Below are positions 26,090 to 35,064 of a stretch of DNA of 64,000 nucleotides, piece by piece. Position numbers and translations under genes: made by a program. The notes beneath the pieces are model-generated. The model ran no database searches, was not told where the DNA came from, and saw only the letters and a list, made by a program, of their open reading frames with translations. The number at the start of each line of letters is the position of its first letter. The stretch's first letter is position 1. Origin of the DNA: RH2-MAG17b sp050745265 (GTDB lineage: Bacteria; Acidobacteriota; Terriglobia; UBA7540); the NCBI GenBank assembly GCA_050745265.1, contig JBOGKE010000105.1:1-64000 (forward strand), given 5' to 3'.

Positions 26090-27188
26090 GTGATCGAAGA
26101 ACTGGAACGGGAATACGCGACGATCAAACAGCGAGTCGGTGATCTCAGAGGTTTTCTTTGACGCCGCCAAACTTCGCGACGAACTCGCCGCGATTGAGCG
26201 GCAAATGGCGGACCCCGGCTTCTGGCAGAACCCGGAGGCGGGACAAAAGCTGCTGCCTGGCCGCCGCCGCATTGAAGACACACTCGACACCGACCGCCGT
26301 CTTGCAGCGCGCCTAGCGGATATCGACACCTACTTCGAGTTGGCCCGAGAAGGCGAGAATGTCCTGCCCGAAATCGGACGCGAGATTGAATCGCTCCGTC
26401 TGGACCTCGACCGCGTCGAGACGGCTTCGCTGCTCGGAGGCGAGAACGACCGGCTGAACGCCATCGTCAGCATCCATCCCGGCGCGGGCGGAACGGAGTC
26501 CCAGGACTGGGCGGAGATGTTGCTGCGGATGTACCGCCGCTGGGCGGAGCAAAACGGCTTCAAGTTCACTCTGATGGAGTATCAGGCGGGCGAGCAGGCG
26601 GGCCTGAAGTCCGCCACGTTCTCGGCGAGCGGCGACTACGCGTATGGCTTGCTGGCGTCCGAAACGGGCGTCCACCGCCTCGTGCGCATTTCGCCCTTTG
26701 ACGCGGCGAAGCGGCGCCATACTTCGTTCGCGTCGGTGTTCGTGAGTCCTGAGATCGATGACAACATTGAGATAGAGCTCAAACCCGACGAAATCCGCGT
26801 CGAAACCTACCGCTCGACAGGCGCGGGCGGACAGCACGTGAACACGACGGATTCCGCCGTCCGCATCATCCACATTCCCACCGGCACCGTGGCCACCTGC
26901 CAGAACGAGCGCTCTCAGCACCGCAATCGCGAGATGGCGATGAAGATTCTGCGTTCCAAACTCTACGAGCTCGAAATCGAGAAACGCAAGGAAGAATCAA
27001 AGAAGCTCGAGGACGCCAAAGGCGAGATCGCGTTCGGAAATCAAGTGCGCTCCTACGTTCTTCACCCGTACCGGCTCGTGAAGGATCATCGCACGAAGCT
27101 TGAGGTGGGGGATACGGATCGCGTCCTCGACGGCAACATCGCTCCTTTCATCAAGGCCTACCTGCTCTCCCGCCGCAACGGGCACTAG
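26090..27188 (+). CDS. prfB: Peptide chain release factor 2 with programmed +1 frameshift
   Basis: RF2 ends translation at UGA and UAA. The coding sequence is split. A GTG at 26090 (AAGGAG six bases upstream) opens a 23-codon frame that hits an in-frame TGA at 26159-26161. Skipping T26159 after CTT continues the frame from 26160. The slip site CTTTGAC preceded by the SD-like GAGGT is the classic autoregulatory frameshift, in which low RF2 promotes the shift. The joined protein is 365 residues, the same as E. coli RF2, with the SPF codon-recognition motif (RISPFDAAKRRHTSF) and GGQ (TGAGGQHVNTTDSAVRI). An annotation starting at 26139 would miss the first 16 codons. Confidence 0.96.
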
Positions 27189-27191
27189 GAA

Positions 27192-27264
27192 TTCTGAATG
27201 GTGCATTACGAATTGTGAATGGCGCATGGCGATTCATTCGCCAGTCAGAATTCACCATTCAGAA
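27192..27264. repeat. Inverted repeat between convergent prfB and the GH63-type gene
   Basis: Perfect 12-base arms (TTCTGAATGGTG at 27192-27203 and its complement at 27253-27264) flank an inner GGCGA/TCGCC hairpin. The element starts three bases after the prfB stop and ends just before the stop of the opposing gene, so it could end both transcripts. No T-tract is present. Confidence 0.5.
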
Positions 27265-27269
27265 CTTCG

Positions 27270-29978
27270 TCACGCCGCTCCCACGGTCTCGCCCGCCGCT
27301 CGCGCCGCTTGCGGCTGTGCTCGTCCTCGCCGGCTCTGATCAATCAGTTTGGCCACGAGGCTGGTCCAGCCGGTCTGGTGGCTCGCCCCTAGTCCCTCAC
27401 CCGTATCACCGTGGAAATACTCGTAAAAGGGAATGAGGTCGCGCCACAGCGGGTCCGACTGAAATTTCTCCGCGCTCCCAAATACTGGGCGGCGTCCGCT
27501 TCCGTCGCGCATGAAGATTCGGACCAGGCGGCGCGAGATTTCGCCGGCGGCGCACCAGAGGTTCACCGGTTTTCCCGCCGGCGCCGGCAGCCGCACCTGA
27601 AGAGAATCGCCGTAATACCAGTCAAATTTCTGCAGGGCTTCGATCAGCAGGTAATTGAGAGGAAACCACACCGGCCCGCGCCAGTTGGAGTTGCCGCCGA
27701 ACATTCCGGTGGTGGATTCGCCCGGGTCGTAAGTCACGCGGTGCTCGTATCCGTCGAGATGGAGGATGTACGGATGCTCGAGGTGAAACCGTGAAAGGGC
27801 GCGAACGCCGTGCGGAGACAGGAACTCCGACTCGTCCAGCAGGTAGCGCAGGACGCGTTCGAGCCGCTCGCGCGAAACCAGGCTCAGCAATCTTCGGGGA
27901 CCCGCGTCAGTTCTCATCGATTGGTCAATGTGCTTCGAGAGAATCGGCGAATGGTCCAGAAACCACTGCATGCGGCGCTTGAAGCCTGGCAGACGATCCA
28001 CCGCCGCGGGCTCGACGGTCATCACCCCGAATAAGGGAATCAGACCGACCATCGAGCGGACGCGCAGCGGGTGCCGCGTTTTGTCGGGAAGATGGAGGAC
28101 GTCGTAGTAGAACCCGTCCTCCTCGTCCCAAAGGCTGATGCCATCGCCGCCGAGATCGTTCATCGCGTGCGCGATGAGCACAAAGTGTTCGAAAAACTTG
28201 CTCGCCACGTCTTCGTAGACGGGGTCGGCGGCCGCGAGTTCGAGCGCGATGTCGAGCATGTTCAGACAAAACATGCCCATCCAGCTCGTGCCGTCGGACT
28301 GCTCGATGTGCCCGCCCTTCGGCAGGCTGGCGGAGCGGTCGAAAACCCCGATGTTGTCGAGACCCAGAAATCCTCCTTCAAACACGTTCATGCCTTCGAG
28401 GTCTTTCCGGTTCACCCACCACGTAAAGTTCAGCATTAGTTTATGGAACGCTCGCTCGAGAAAGGCTCGGTCCGGCTTGCCCCGCATTCGCTTGTCGATC
28501 TTGTAGACGCGCCAGGCGGCCCACGCATGAACGGGCGGATTGACGTCGCTGAGGTTCCATTCGTAGGCGGGAATCTGGCCGCTCGGGGCCATGTACCATT
28601 CGCGAAGGAACAGGATGAGCTGCTCTTTAGCGAAGTCCGGATCAACCAGCGCCATGGAGATGCAGTGAAAGGCGAGGTCCCAAGCCGCGTACCAAGGATA
28701 TTCCCATTTATCCGGCATCGAAATCACGTCCGCGTTAAAGAGCTGCGTCCATTCATGATTGCGGCCGGTAAGGCGTTCGGGCGAAGGCGGCGGCATTGAA
28801 GGATCGCCGGCGAGCCATGTGTTGACATCGTAATGGTAGAACTGTTTGCTCAAGAGCAACCCGGCGAACGCTTGCCGCTGAACGTTGCGGCAATCCGCCG
28901 AAGCGCCCTTGGCGAGATGGCGGTTGTAGAATTCGTCCGCCTCGGCGATGCGTAACGTGAACGCCGCCTCAAACGCCTCCCCAAACAAAGCGCCGGCGGG
29001 TTTGCGGTCCATCAATCGCGCCCGCGCGCAGACGCTTTTTCCGGGAGCGATTTCGAATTGATAGTCCGCCGCCGCTTTGGTCCCCGTTAGCGCGGGGTTC
29101 ACGGCCTTGGGATCGTTGTGAATAACGTAGTCGTGGAATGCATCCTTCACGAATGGCGTCTTATCCACGCCTCCGTAAAGGCGGGCGTAATTGGTCTCGT
29201 TCTCGGTGAACAGCAGCGCGGGATCACCCTCAAACGCGAGCCAGCGCTTGCCGTAGTAGTTCTGTTCAAGTTCCAGCATCGCCATGCCGCCGCCGCTGCC
29301 GAGCTTCGAAACACGCGCCCGGCGCGGGTCGCGCCCCCACGACCATGTATTGCGAAACCAAACCGTCGGGAGAAGACGCAGCTTGGCGGCCTCGGGTCCG
29401 CGATTGAAAATTGTGAAGCGAATCAGAATGTCTTCAAACGCAGCTTTGGCATATTCAACAAAGATGTCAAAATAGCGATCGCCCTCAAAGATGCCCGTGT
29501 CGATGAGCTCAAATTCAGGGTCGAGCTTAGTGCGCCGGCGATTCTCCTCTACCAGGCGCAAATAAGGAAACTCCGCCTGCGGGTACTTGTAGAGGAACTT
29601 CATATAGGAATGCGTGGGGGTTGAGTCGAGGTAGAAATAGTACTCCTTGACGTCTTCTCCGTGGTTGCCCTCGTGACCTGTCAGGCCAAACAGCCGCTCT
29701 TTGAGGATGGTATCGCGCCCGTTCCAGAAAGCGGGAGCGAAGCAGATAAGCTGGTGGCGGTCGCAAATGCCGCCGAGCCCGTCTTCGCCCCAGCGGTAGG
29801 CGCGGGAACGCGCGTGGTCGTGCGGAAAGTAATTCCAGGCGTCGCCGTTGGCGCTATAGTCCTCCCGAACGGTGGACCACTGCCTCTCGCTGAGATACGG
29901 CCCCCATCTTTTCCAATGCACTTCACGCCGGCGTTCCTGCTCAAGCCTTTTTTGCTCCGCTGTCATCTGGCCGTTCAT
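27270..29978 (-). CDS. Glycoside hydrolase family 63-type alpha-glucosidase-like protein
   Basis: This 902-residue protein has no signal peptide and is likely cytoplasmic. The N-terminal 400 residues form beta-rich domains (ERQWSTVREDYSANGDAWNYFPHDHARSRAYRWGEDG), and residues from about 430 on form an (alpha/alpha)6 barrel of the GH63/MGH1-like clan. Recognisable parts are PDKWEYPWYAAWDLAFHC, QIPAYEWNLSDVNPPVHAWAAW, GFLGLDNIGVFDRS, EQSDGTSWM and GNSNWRGPVWFPLNYLLIEAL. Acidic residues in WDLAFH and EWNLSDVNPP are candidates for the catalytic pair. Bacterial members act on alpha-glucosides or mannosyl/glucosylglycerate; the substrate here is unknown. The gene is monocistronic and convergent with prfB. 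Confidence 0.85.
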   Translation of the reverse strand: MNGQMTAEQKRLEQERRREVHWKRWGPYLSERQWSTVREDYSANGDAWNYFPHDHARSRAYRWGEDGLGGICDRHQLICFAPAFWNGRDTILKERLFGLTGHEGNHGEDVKEYYFYLDSTPTHSYMKFLYKYPQAEFPYLRLVEENRRRTKLDPEFELIDTGIFEGDRYFDIFVEYAKAAFEDILIRFTIFNRGPEAAKLRLLPTVWFRNTWSWGRDPRRARVSKLGSGGGMAMLELEQNYYGKRWLAFEGDPALLFTENETNYARLYGGVDKTPFVKDAFHDYVIHNDPKAVNPALTGTKAAADYQFEIAPGKSVCARARLMDRKPAGALFGEAFEAAFTLRIAEADEFYNRHLAKGASADCRNVQRQAFAGLLLSKQFYHYDVNTWLAGDPSMPPPSPERLTGRNHEWTQLFNADVISMPDKWEYPWYAAWDLAFHCISMALVDPDFAKEQLILFLREWYMAPSGQIPAYEWNLSDVNPPVHAWAAWRVYKIDKRMRGKPDRAFLERAFHKLMLNFTWWVNRKDLEGMNVFEGGFLGLDNIGVFDRSASLPKGGHIEQSDGTSWMGMFCLNMLDIALELAAADPVYEDVASKFFEHFVLIAHAMNDLGGDGISLWDEEDGFYYDVLHLPDKTRHPLRVRSMVGLIPLFGVMTVEPAAVDRLPGFKRRMQWFLDHSPILSKHIDQSMRTDAGPRRLLSLVSRERLERVLRYLLDESEFLSPHGVRALSRFHLEHPYILHLDGYEHRVTYDPGESTTGMFGGNSNWRGPVWFPLNYLLIEALQKFDWYYGDSLQVRLPAPAGKPVNLWCAAGEISRRLVRIFMRDGSGRRPVFGSAEKFQSDPLWRDLIPFYEYFHGDTGEGLGASHQTGWTSLVAKLIDQSRRGRAQPQAARAAGETVGAA

Positions 29979-30126
29979 TTCGTCCCGATTTCTCCTTGTA
30001 GCGCCGCGACCGCCAAAAGCTTGATCTTAGCGCCCGGAAGGGCCACAACGGAAGGCCAAATTCCAGATTCAACACAGCGTTTCAAAGATGCGCAAGAATC
30101 GGAGACGGCGAAGAAATGCGGCGCAG

Positions 30127-30156
30127 TTGATGCGCGCCACCGCTAGCCGCTAAAAT
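30127..30156 (+). promoter_or_regulatory. Candidate sigma-70 promoter for the FemAB-like gene
   Basis: TTGATG (30127-30132) and TAAAAT (30151-30156) are separated by 18 bases, upstream of the FemAB-like gene and in the divergent gap (29979-30247) between it and the GH63-type gene. The expected transcription start near 30163 precedes both possible start codons. Confidence 0.45.
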
Positions 30157-30247
30157 TGAAGGGCTGCCGTGCGACGGCGCGATATCCGCGCGGATGACCG
30201 CAGGCCGCAATTTTCGGCGTGCCGGCGCAAGGCCGAGACGAATTCTG

Positions 30248-31282
30248 ATGGCTGGCCGATTCGAAATCGTTCGCAATTTTCCAAGCGGGGCGACGGAAGC
30301 CGCTTGGCGCGATTTTTTGCGCCGCGCTGATCTGCCGTCGCACTACAACGCCCCGGAATACTTTCTTGAGCCGTATTGGGACCGGAAGCAGTGCTTCGCC
30401 GTGCTGTCTTACCAGGGCGACGCGGTTACCGGAGTGCTGACGGCGATCCACGAAGAAGGTCGCATCACTTCCGGGCTTCCTTTGCGACCTCAAATCTGCC
30501 TTGATCCATCAGCGAACCCTGTCACCACGGTTGACGCTCTGGCTCGCGGATTACTCGCAGAGGCAGGGCGCGCCGAGATCGTGACGCTCTACGCATGGAG
30601 TTGGACTCCCCTCGATGCTCTCGTAAATCACGGCTACCGCCGCCGCGTCACGGAAGGCGCCGTCGTTCTCGACCTCAGGCTCGGGCCTGACGAGTTATTC
30701 AAGTGCTTTGATGAAGGCCGCCGCAGAAACATCCGCCAGGCGATGAAAAAAGGAGTGGAAGTCTCGCCGGCCTCGACTCCGGAGGACTTTCGCGCGTATT
30801 ACGAGGTCTTCAAGGCTTGGCGGTTGACGCCGAGGAAAGTCATCGAAGCGGACGTGCCGTTCGAGGCGTTTGAGCGCGCCGCTCGCCTCACGGGAAATCA
30901 CCGCTATTTTCTCGCGCGCCACTTAGGGAGAGTAATTGCGGGCATCAGCCTTCGTTTTTTACAAGGAGGGCTGCTGGAATACGCCGGCAATTCGTCTCTC
31001 GACGAGTTCCTTCATCTGAAACCCAACGATCTGCTCCACTGGAGGGCGATTGAATGGGCTCATCAGGAGGGGTTTCCGCGTTATTCTCTGAGCGCCGCGC
31101 ACCCGTTCCTCAGAAGATTCGGAGGCGAGGTCGTGCCAATCCATCGTTACCGCCTCGACCGCACCCGGCTGCGCCGACACGACCGGCGGGAGACTGCCGC
31201 GGATTTCGCCAGACAATGCTTCCATAAGCTACCGGCGTCTTTGCAACGGAGATTGCGGAAATCGTTAGGCCGCAATCAGTAG
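30248..31282 (+). CDS. FemAB/GNAT-fold acyltransferase-like protein
   Basis: The protein looks like a FemAB-related double-GNAT enzyme, the group that includes peptidoglycan aminoacyl transferases and EPS-associated acyltransferases. Signals are FEIVRNFPSGATEAAWRDFL at the start, HYNAPEYFLEPYW, the DEGRRRNIRQAMKKGVEV helix typical of the FemAB acyl-CoA/tRNA site, RVIAGISLRFLQGGLLEYAGNSS, and LHWRAIEWAHQEGFPRYSL. The ATG at 30248 (MAGRFEIV) starts the conserved domain; an in-frame ATG at 30194 would add 18 Arg-rich residues. Neither has a strong ribosome binding site. The substrate is unknown; a role in surface polymer modification is a guess from the family. Confidence 0.75.
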   Translation: MAGRFEIVRNFPSGATEAAWRDFLRRADLPSHYNAPEYFLEPYWDRKQCFAVLSYQGDAVTGVLTAIHEEGRITSGLPLRPQICLDPSANPVTTVDALARGLLAEAGRAEIVTLYAWSWTPLDALVNHGYRRRVTEGAVVLDLRLGPDELFKCFDEGRRRNIRQAMKKGVEVSPASTPEDFRAYYEVFKAWRLTPRKVIEADVPFEAFERAARLTGNHRYFLARHLGRVIAGISLRFLQGGLLEYAGNSSLDEFLHLKPNDLLHWRAIEWAHQEGFPRYSLSAAHPFLRRFGGEVVPIHRYRLDRTRLRRHDRRETAADFARQCFHKLPASLQRRLRKSLGRNQ

Positions 31283-31519
31283 GCGGAGCGTCCAAAGCAA
31301 CTTCATACCACACGAGCAGCGCCGCAGATCCGCGCGTCCGCACCGCGACGCCGGAGAAAAGACCTACAAAGATTTTGACTCACACCGCCCGTTCACAGAT
31401 GCAGGCCGGTGGTTTTCGTCCGGCCGGGGACAAGCCGCGCACCTCAAGAATAAAGGTCCGCGCCACCCGCTTCCGAGCATCGTCATCAAATCCGCGCCGC
31501 TGATCGCTGCGGTGTTTCC

Positions 31520-31840
31520 TCACTCGTGCCGCAGGGCCGTTATGGGATAGACTCGGGTCGCGCGGCGGGCTGGGATATAACTGGCCAGTAGCGCCACCGC
31601 GATGAGAATCAGCGAGACGGCAGCGAACGTCAGGGCGTCCGTCGGTTTCACTCCATACAGTGCGGCGGCAAGAAACCGCGTAATCACGAGCGCCCCGGCG
31701 ATTCCCACGCCGACGCCGAACAGGATCAGCCTGAGCGCTCGGCCGATTACGAGCCTGAACACGGCACTTCGCTGCGCGCCTAAAGCCACTCGCACGCCGA
31801 TATCATGGGTCCGGTCAGAAACAAAGTTAAGATAAGACAT
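31520..31840 (-). pseudogene. Truncated C-terminus of an ADOP/MacB-type FtsX permease
   Basis: The 106-residue fragment matches only the last part of acidobacterial ADOP/FtsX-like permeases: MSYLNFVSDRTHDIGVRVALGAQRSAVFRLVIGRALRLI, two membrane helices, and SYIPARRATRVYPITALRHE at the C-terminus. Intact proteins of this kind have about 800 residues with large periplasmic domains. The frame stays open for about nine more codons upstream (ending ASKDFGPV before the Met), right up to the restriction endonuclease stop at 31867. There is no ribosome binding site at the Met. The rest of the gene is missing, apparently replaced by the restriction-modification unit. Confidence 0.8.
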
Positions 31841-31866
31841 GACGGGGCCGAAGTCTTTTGACGCTG

Positions 31867-32829
31867 CTAAACGGCATCAGGCCCAAGCGAGTAGGGGCCG
31901 AGGAATCGTTCGCCGTTGAAGTGAATCAAGTGCGACGGTGCGTTGGCAACCCATACCTCGGTTTCCCATGCGATTTCGCCCAGATAAGGGCCCATGATGG
32001 CGCGCGTCGCGAACGCAGTGACGAAGACCAGGCCCGCCGTTGATCCCGCAAACAACTTGGCAAGCTCGGCATGGCGCTTACCATCGACTGGCCCGTGACT
32101 GGTGACTGACTCCACAAGGACCAGCCATTTCCGCTCTGGGTCGAATAGCACGACGTCCGGCATCTTGCCATGCGCATCGACAATCACGCCAAGTTTGGTG
32201 AGCAGCACCGCGTCGAAATAACCCCACTTTTCGCCGGTATCGCCTGCATAGATTAATTCGGCTCCGGGTACGAAACGCGGCGCAAAGTCCTCGATGATCG
32301 CCCGTATCAACTCGCTGTGCTCACCTGGGCTAAGGTTGATTTGCTGGCCTGGTGCTACCTGCACGGGAATGAGATTTTGCTTTCGCTCGCGAGCGTAACG
32401 CGCGGCGAGTGTTTGTCGTTCGCCGAGATAGGCCGTCAGTTTGTTATGCCAAGCTCGCGTGTCGAAGGATCGTAGCAGTGTCAACGCCGCAGGTTCAATT
32501 CGGTAGACGGCTGCCGGGCTGTTCACTGGGCGATCAGGTTTATCGGGATTGTAAAGAGCAATTCCCGCATCAACGAATTGATGCATGGTTTGGCGTCGCA
32601 CAGTTTCGCGCGTGTTCGGCGCATAGGTTTTCTTATGGTGGTCACGAATCCAGTCCATGATCGGCGTGATGCCCATCAAGGGATTTTCCGCTTGTGCCCA
32701 TTTCTTCTGGGGCGTGAGGTTCAGCAGTGCTAGCAAGCAGAGCGCGGACCGTTCGTTTTGCTGCGCCCGCGGCAATCCGAGGGAGAGGAGAATCTTGTGC
32801 GCGTTCTCGATGTGTTCACGTGCGCTCAT
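31867..32829 (-). CDS. BsuBI/PstI-type type II restriction endonuclease
   Basis: This 320-residue protein matches the BsuBI/PstI restriction endonuclease family, which cuts CTGCAG. The N-terminal half is a helical, winged-helix-like region (ENERSALCLLALLNLTPQKKW-like segment, ITPIMDWIRDHHKKTYAPNTRETVRRQTMHQF). The C-terminal half holds the catalytic fold with YAGDTGEKWGYFD, PDVVLFD (Asp225), LVLVESVTSHGPVDGKRHAEL (Glu240) and LVFVTAFATRAIM. Its start overlaps the methyltransferase stop by four bases (ATGA), so the toxic partner is translated after the protective one. Base composition looks lower in GC than its neighbours. The exact recognition site is inferred from the family. Confidence 0.9.
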   Translation of the reverse strand: MSAREHIENAHKILLSLGLPRAQQNERSALCLLALLNLTPQKKWAQAENPLMGITPIMDWIRDHHKKTYAPNTRETVRRQTMHQFVDAGIALYNPDKPDRPVNSPAAVYRIEPAALTLLRSFDTRAWHNKLTAYLGERQTLAARYARERKQNLIPVQVAPGQQINLSPGEHSELIRAIIEDFAPRFVPGAELIYAGDTGEKWGYFDAVLLTKLGVIVDAHGKMPDVVLFDPERKWLVLVESVTSHGPVDGKRHAELAKLFAGSTAGLVFVTAFATRAIMGPYLGEIAWETEVWVANAPSHLIHFNGERFLGPYSLGPDAV

Positions 32830-34337
32830 CCAGCAAGCTTCTGCAGTTGATCATCCATCATTCTTTGCGTCAGAGCGCCCTGAGAGTGCGCCCATACACC
32901 CAAGGCGCCCAAGGTCTTCCGGTCGGGATACTTCATAAGGCGAAGATCGGTGGCATTAACCTGAGTGTGTCCATTGAAGCGGCGGAAGTTATCATCGACA
33001 GCCGTCGTGTTGAGAAAGGACGCCAGACCATATGCGATCGATTCCGGTAGACCGTGCTTGTCCTCGTGGAATACGTTCAAGTGGTTCTCGAAACCAAGCA
33101 TCGTTGCACCTGGGAACGTGTCGGGTCTGACTACACTTGCGACGATGCGGCGCGCTTCTTCTTTCGAGGAAAAACGGCGCACCACTGTGTAAAAACCATT
33201 CGGATACAACCATTTCTTGGTTTCACTGTTGAGTTTGATCGCGTTACCCCTCTTGATATCGTCTCTAGGCCATTCGGTGGTTTGCCCGCTGAAATGCCCA
33301 GGATACAGCAGGGGCACAGTGCCTTTCGTGGGATGTTGCTGAATGTGTTCAAGCAAACGAAAATCGACCACGGGGCCTGTTGAGACTCCGATCTCGATGT
33401 CGGGCAAAGAAAAGTGGACACCTTCGGACAATTCTAGAACATTGAGCCCGAGCGACGTTGGAACATGAATAAATCTTTCAGGGTCGGATGGAAACACCAT
33501 CCTGTCAAAGGGCTGCTCATGCGTGGCAAGGTCGGCGAAGCTGTCGTCTGTCGAGTTTGAAACCGTTACGTTACGCTGGATGCCACTGCGTTCAAGTCGG
33601 ATGATGACGTTTTCCTGCAGTACATCGTCGTCCCTGAAAGCCTTCGTTCTCGAGACGAATAGGTGCATGTGCCGCAGCGCGGCATGGTGCAAAATAAATT
33701 CGCGGAACGGCCGATAGTAAGGGCCGTTGCAAAAACTGCGCGGAATGATCGCCACAAGTTGGCCGTTGGGTTTCATCAAGGCCAGCGCCAAGGCCACAAA
33801 CGCAGAATAGAGATTGACCGTTTCAATTCCGGCCTGGCGCAAGATCAAGCGATGATCCGACGCGCTGTTGATCTTCTTGTAAGGTGGATTCAGAATTGCG
33901 TGTGTGAATCGCCGCGCGCCCAGAGTTTGCAGCGCCGCGACTTGAATAAAATCATCCGAAAAGACTTGATAGCTTATAGGTGAGCGTTTCGCGTAGCTTG
34001 CCAGAACCATTTCCAGATGGCTCCGCAAGGTGGCGTCGATCTCGTAGGCCTCAACCTCCACGTTGTTAAAGACCAATCCGTCGGCGGAAGTCCACCGATC
34101 AAGAAAGGCGCATGAGAGGGCACCGACGCCAGCCCCGGCATCGAGCAATCGGCAATCTCGAAGCATAGTTGCTGGAAACAAAGACGCCATAAAACGGGCC
34201 ACAGGGGCGGGCGTCATGAATTGGCCTAGTTCGGATTTCCGTTTAGGCGTGATCCTTGGCGCAATTTCCTGGCGCACAGTATCGGCGTGGTGGAGGAATT
34301 GGATAGCCATGGGCTGCGCTCGCTGGGCTCTGTCCAT
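32826..34337 (-). CDS. BsuBI/PstI-type adenine-N6 DNA methyltransferase
   Basis: This is the cognate methylase of the downstream endonuclease. Motif X-like KSELGQFMTPAPVARFMASLF, motif I LLDAGAGVGALS and motif IV NPPY (HAILNPPYKKINS) mark an adenine-N6 methyltransferase of the Eco57I/PstI group. The C-terminal target-recognition part includes VPLLYPGHFSGQTTEWPRDD and HTQVNATDLRLMKYPD. The start is set at ATG 34337 (about 503 residues), because upstream codons look non-coding and a -10-like TATATT with a TTGCTG 16 bases before it lies just upstream. ATG 34310 is an alternative. No separate controller (C) protein gene is visible. Confidence 0.9.
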   Translation of the reverse strand: MDRAQRAQPMAIQFLHHADTVRQEIAPRITPKRKSELGQFMTPAPVARFMASLFPATMLRDCRLLDAGAGVGALSCAFLDRWTSADGLVFNNVEVEAYEIDATLRSHLEMVLASYAKRSPISYQVFSDDFIQVAALQTLGARRFTHAILNPPYKKINSASDHRLILRQAGIETVNLYSAFVALALALMKPNGQLVAIIPRSFCNGPYYRPFREFILHHAALRHMHLFVSRTKAFRDDDVLQENVIIRLERSGIQRNVTVSNSTDDSFADLATHEQPFDRMVFPSDPERFIHVPTSLGLNVLELSEGVHFSLPDIEIGVSTGPVVDFRLLEHIQQHPTKGTVPLLYPGHFSGQTTEWPRDDIKRGNAIKLNSETKKWLYPNGFYTVVRRFSSKEEARRIVASVVRPDTFPGATMLGFENHLNVFHEDKHGLPESIAYGLASFLNTTAVDDNFRRFNGHTQVNATDLRLMKYPDRKTLGALGVWAHSQGALTQRMMDDQLQKLAG

Positions 34338-34599
34338 GCTTAGAATATAGAGCACTTTGAGCCAACAGCAAAGTCCGCTTTGCGGTGGCGTCAGGGCTTG
34401 CGCGGCGTGGCTTCGGCGCTGCCGGAGGGGAAGAGAGCTCTCCCTCACTTAACTCTTGCCCATCTGAGGACTACCTCACTTCAACTCAAGATAGGGGTAT
34501 CTACTTGACGCCATCGACCCCAAGCTATCCGGGACCTAGTGACTTGAGCTTGGGATTGGAGTATAAGCCGCGCCGGGCGCTCCCACGCCCATGGCTATC

Positions 34600-34884
34600 T
34601 CAAAGGTTGCGAGGTTGAAAGTAAACAGAAATGCTGCTCCCGTGGTATCGTAGGCCAGCTCGGTACAGTTCCTTGCCCGTGCAGATCGCCGTGGGGACCG
34701 GAGACTCCCGTAGCCGGGCAAAAACACCCCACTCCGCATACTTGCTCGCCGACGGCGTGAACCAGTTGCCGCGTCGCCCGCGATACATCGGATCCAGTGT
34801 GAGCGTCGTTTCATTGGTCACGCGGGCCATTCGCTCGCCGAAATCCGGTCCAATGAACGGGACATTGACCGCAGGGAGAGCCAT
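34600..34884 (-). CDS. Small protein of unknown function downstream of the fibre-like gene
   Basis: The 94-residue ORF (MALPAVNVPFIGPDFGERM start) has a good ribosome binding site, GCAGGAG seven bases before the ATG. I recognise no family. It lacks a signal peptide and membrane segments, is rich in aromatic residues, and ends SISVYFQPRNL. It lies 180 bases after the fibre-like gene on the same strand and may be co-transcribed with it. A competing frame (84 codons from an ATG at 35065 that overlaps the fibre gene stop) overlaps its start; I consider the 94-residue frame more likely because of the ribosome binding site. Confidence 0.5.
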   Translation of the reverse strand: MALPAVNVPFIGPDFGERMARVTNETTLTLDPMYRGRRGNWFTPSASKYAEWGVFARLRESPVPTAICTGKELYRAGLRYHGSSISVYFQPRNL

Positions 34885-35064
34885 GGGCGTCTCCTGCAGG
34901 CGCTCCGATTCCAGTTTGGGAGCGCGCGTTTCTGTCTCTCATCTCGACTGCCCCGGCCGTCTCGGCCGTCGCCGAAGCGCCTCGCCCCGGCGCCCCCGTC
35001 AACTGTTGGAGCTGTGTGTTCTTGTCTCTCGTTTCATTTGTCCGATCTGTGATCTGTGTCTTCA

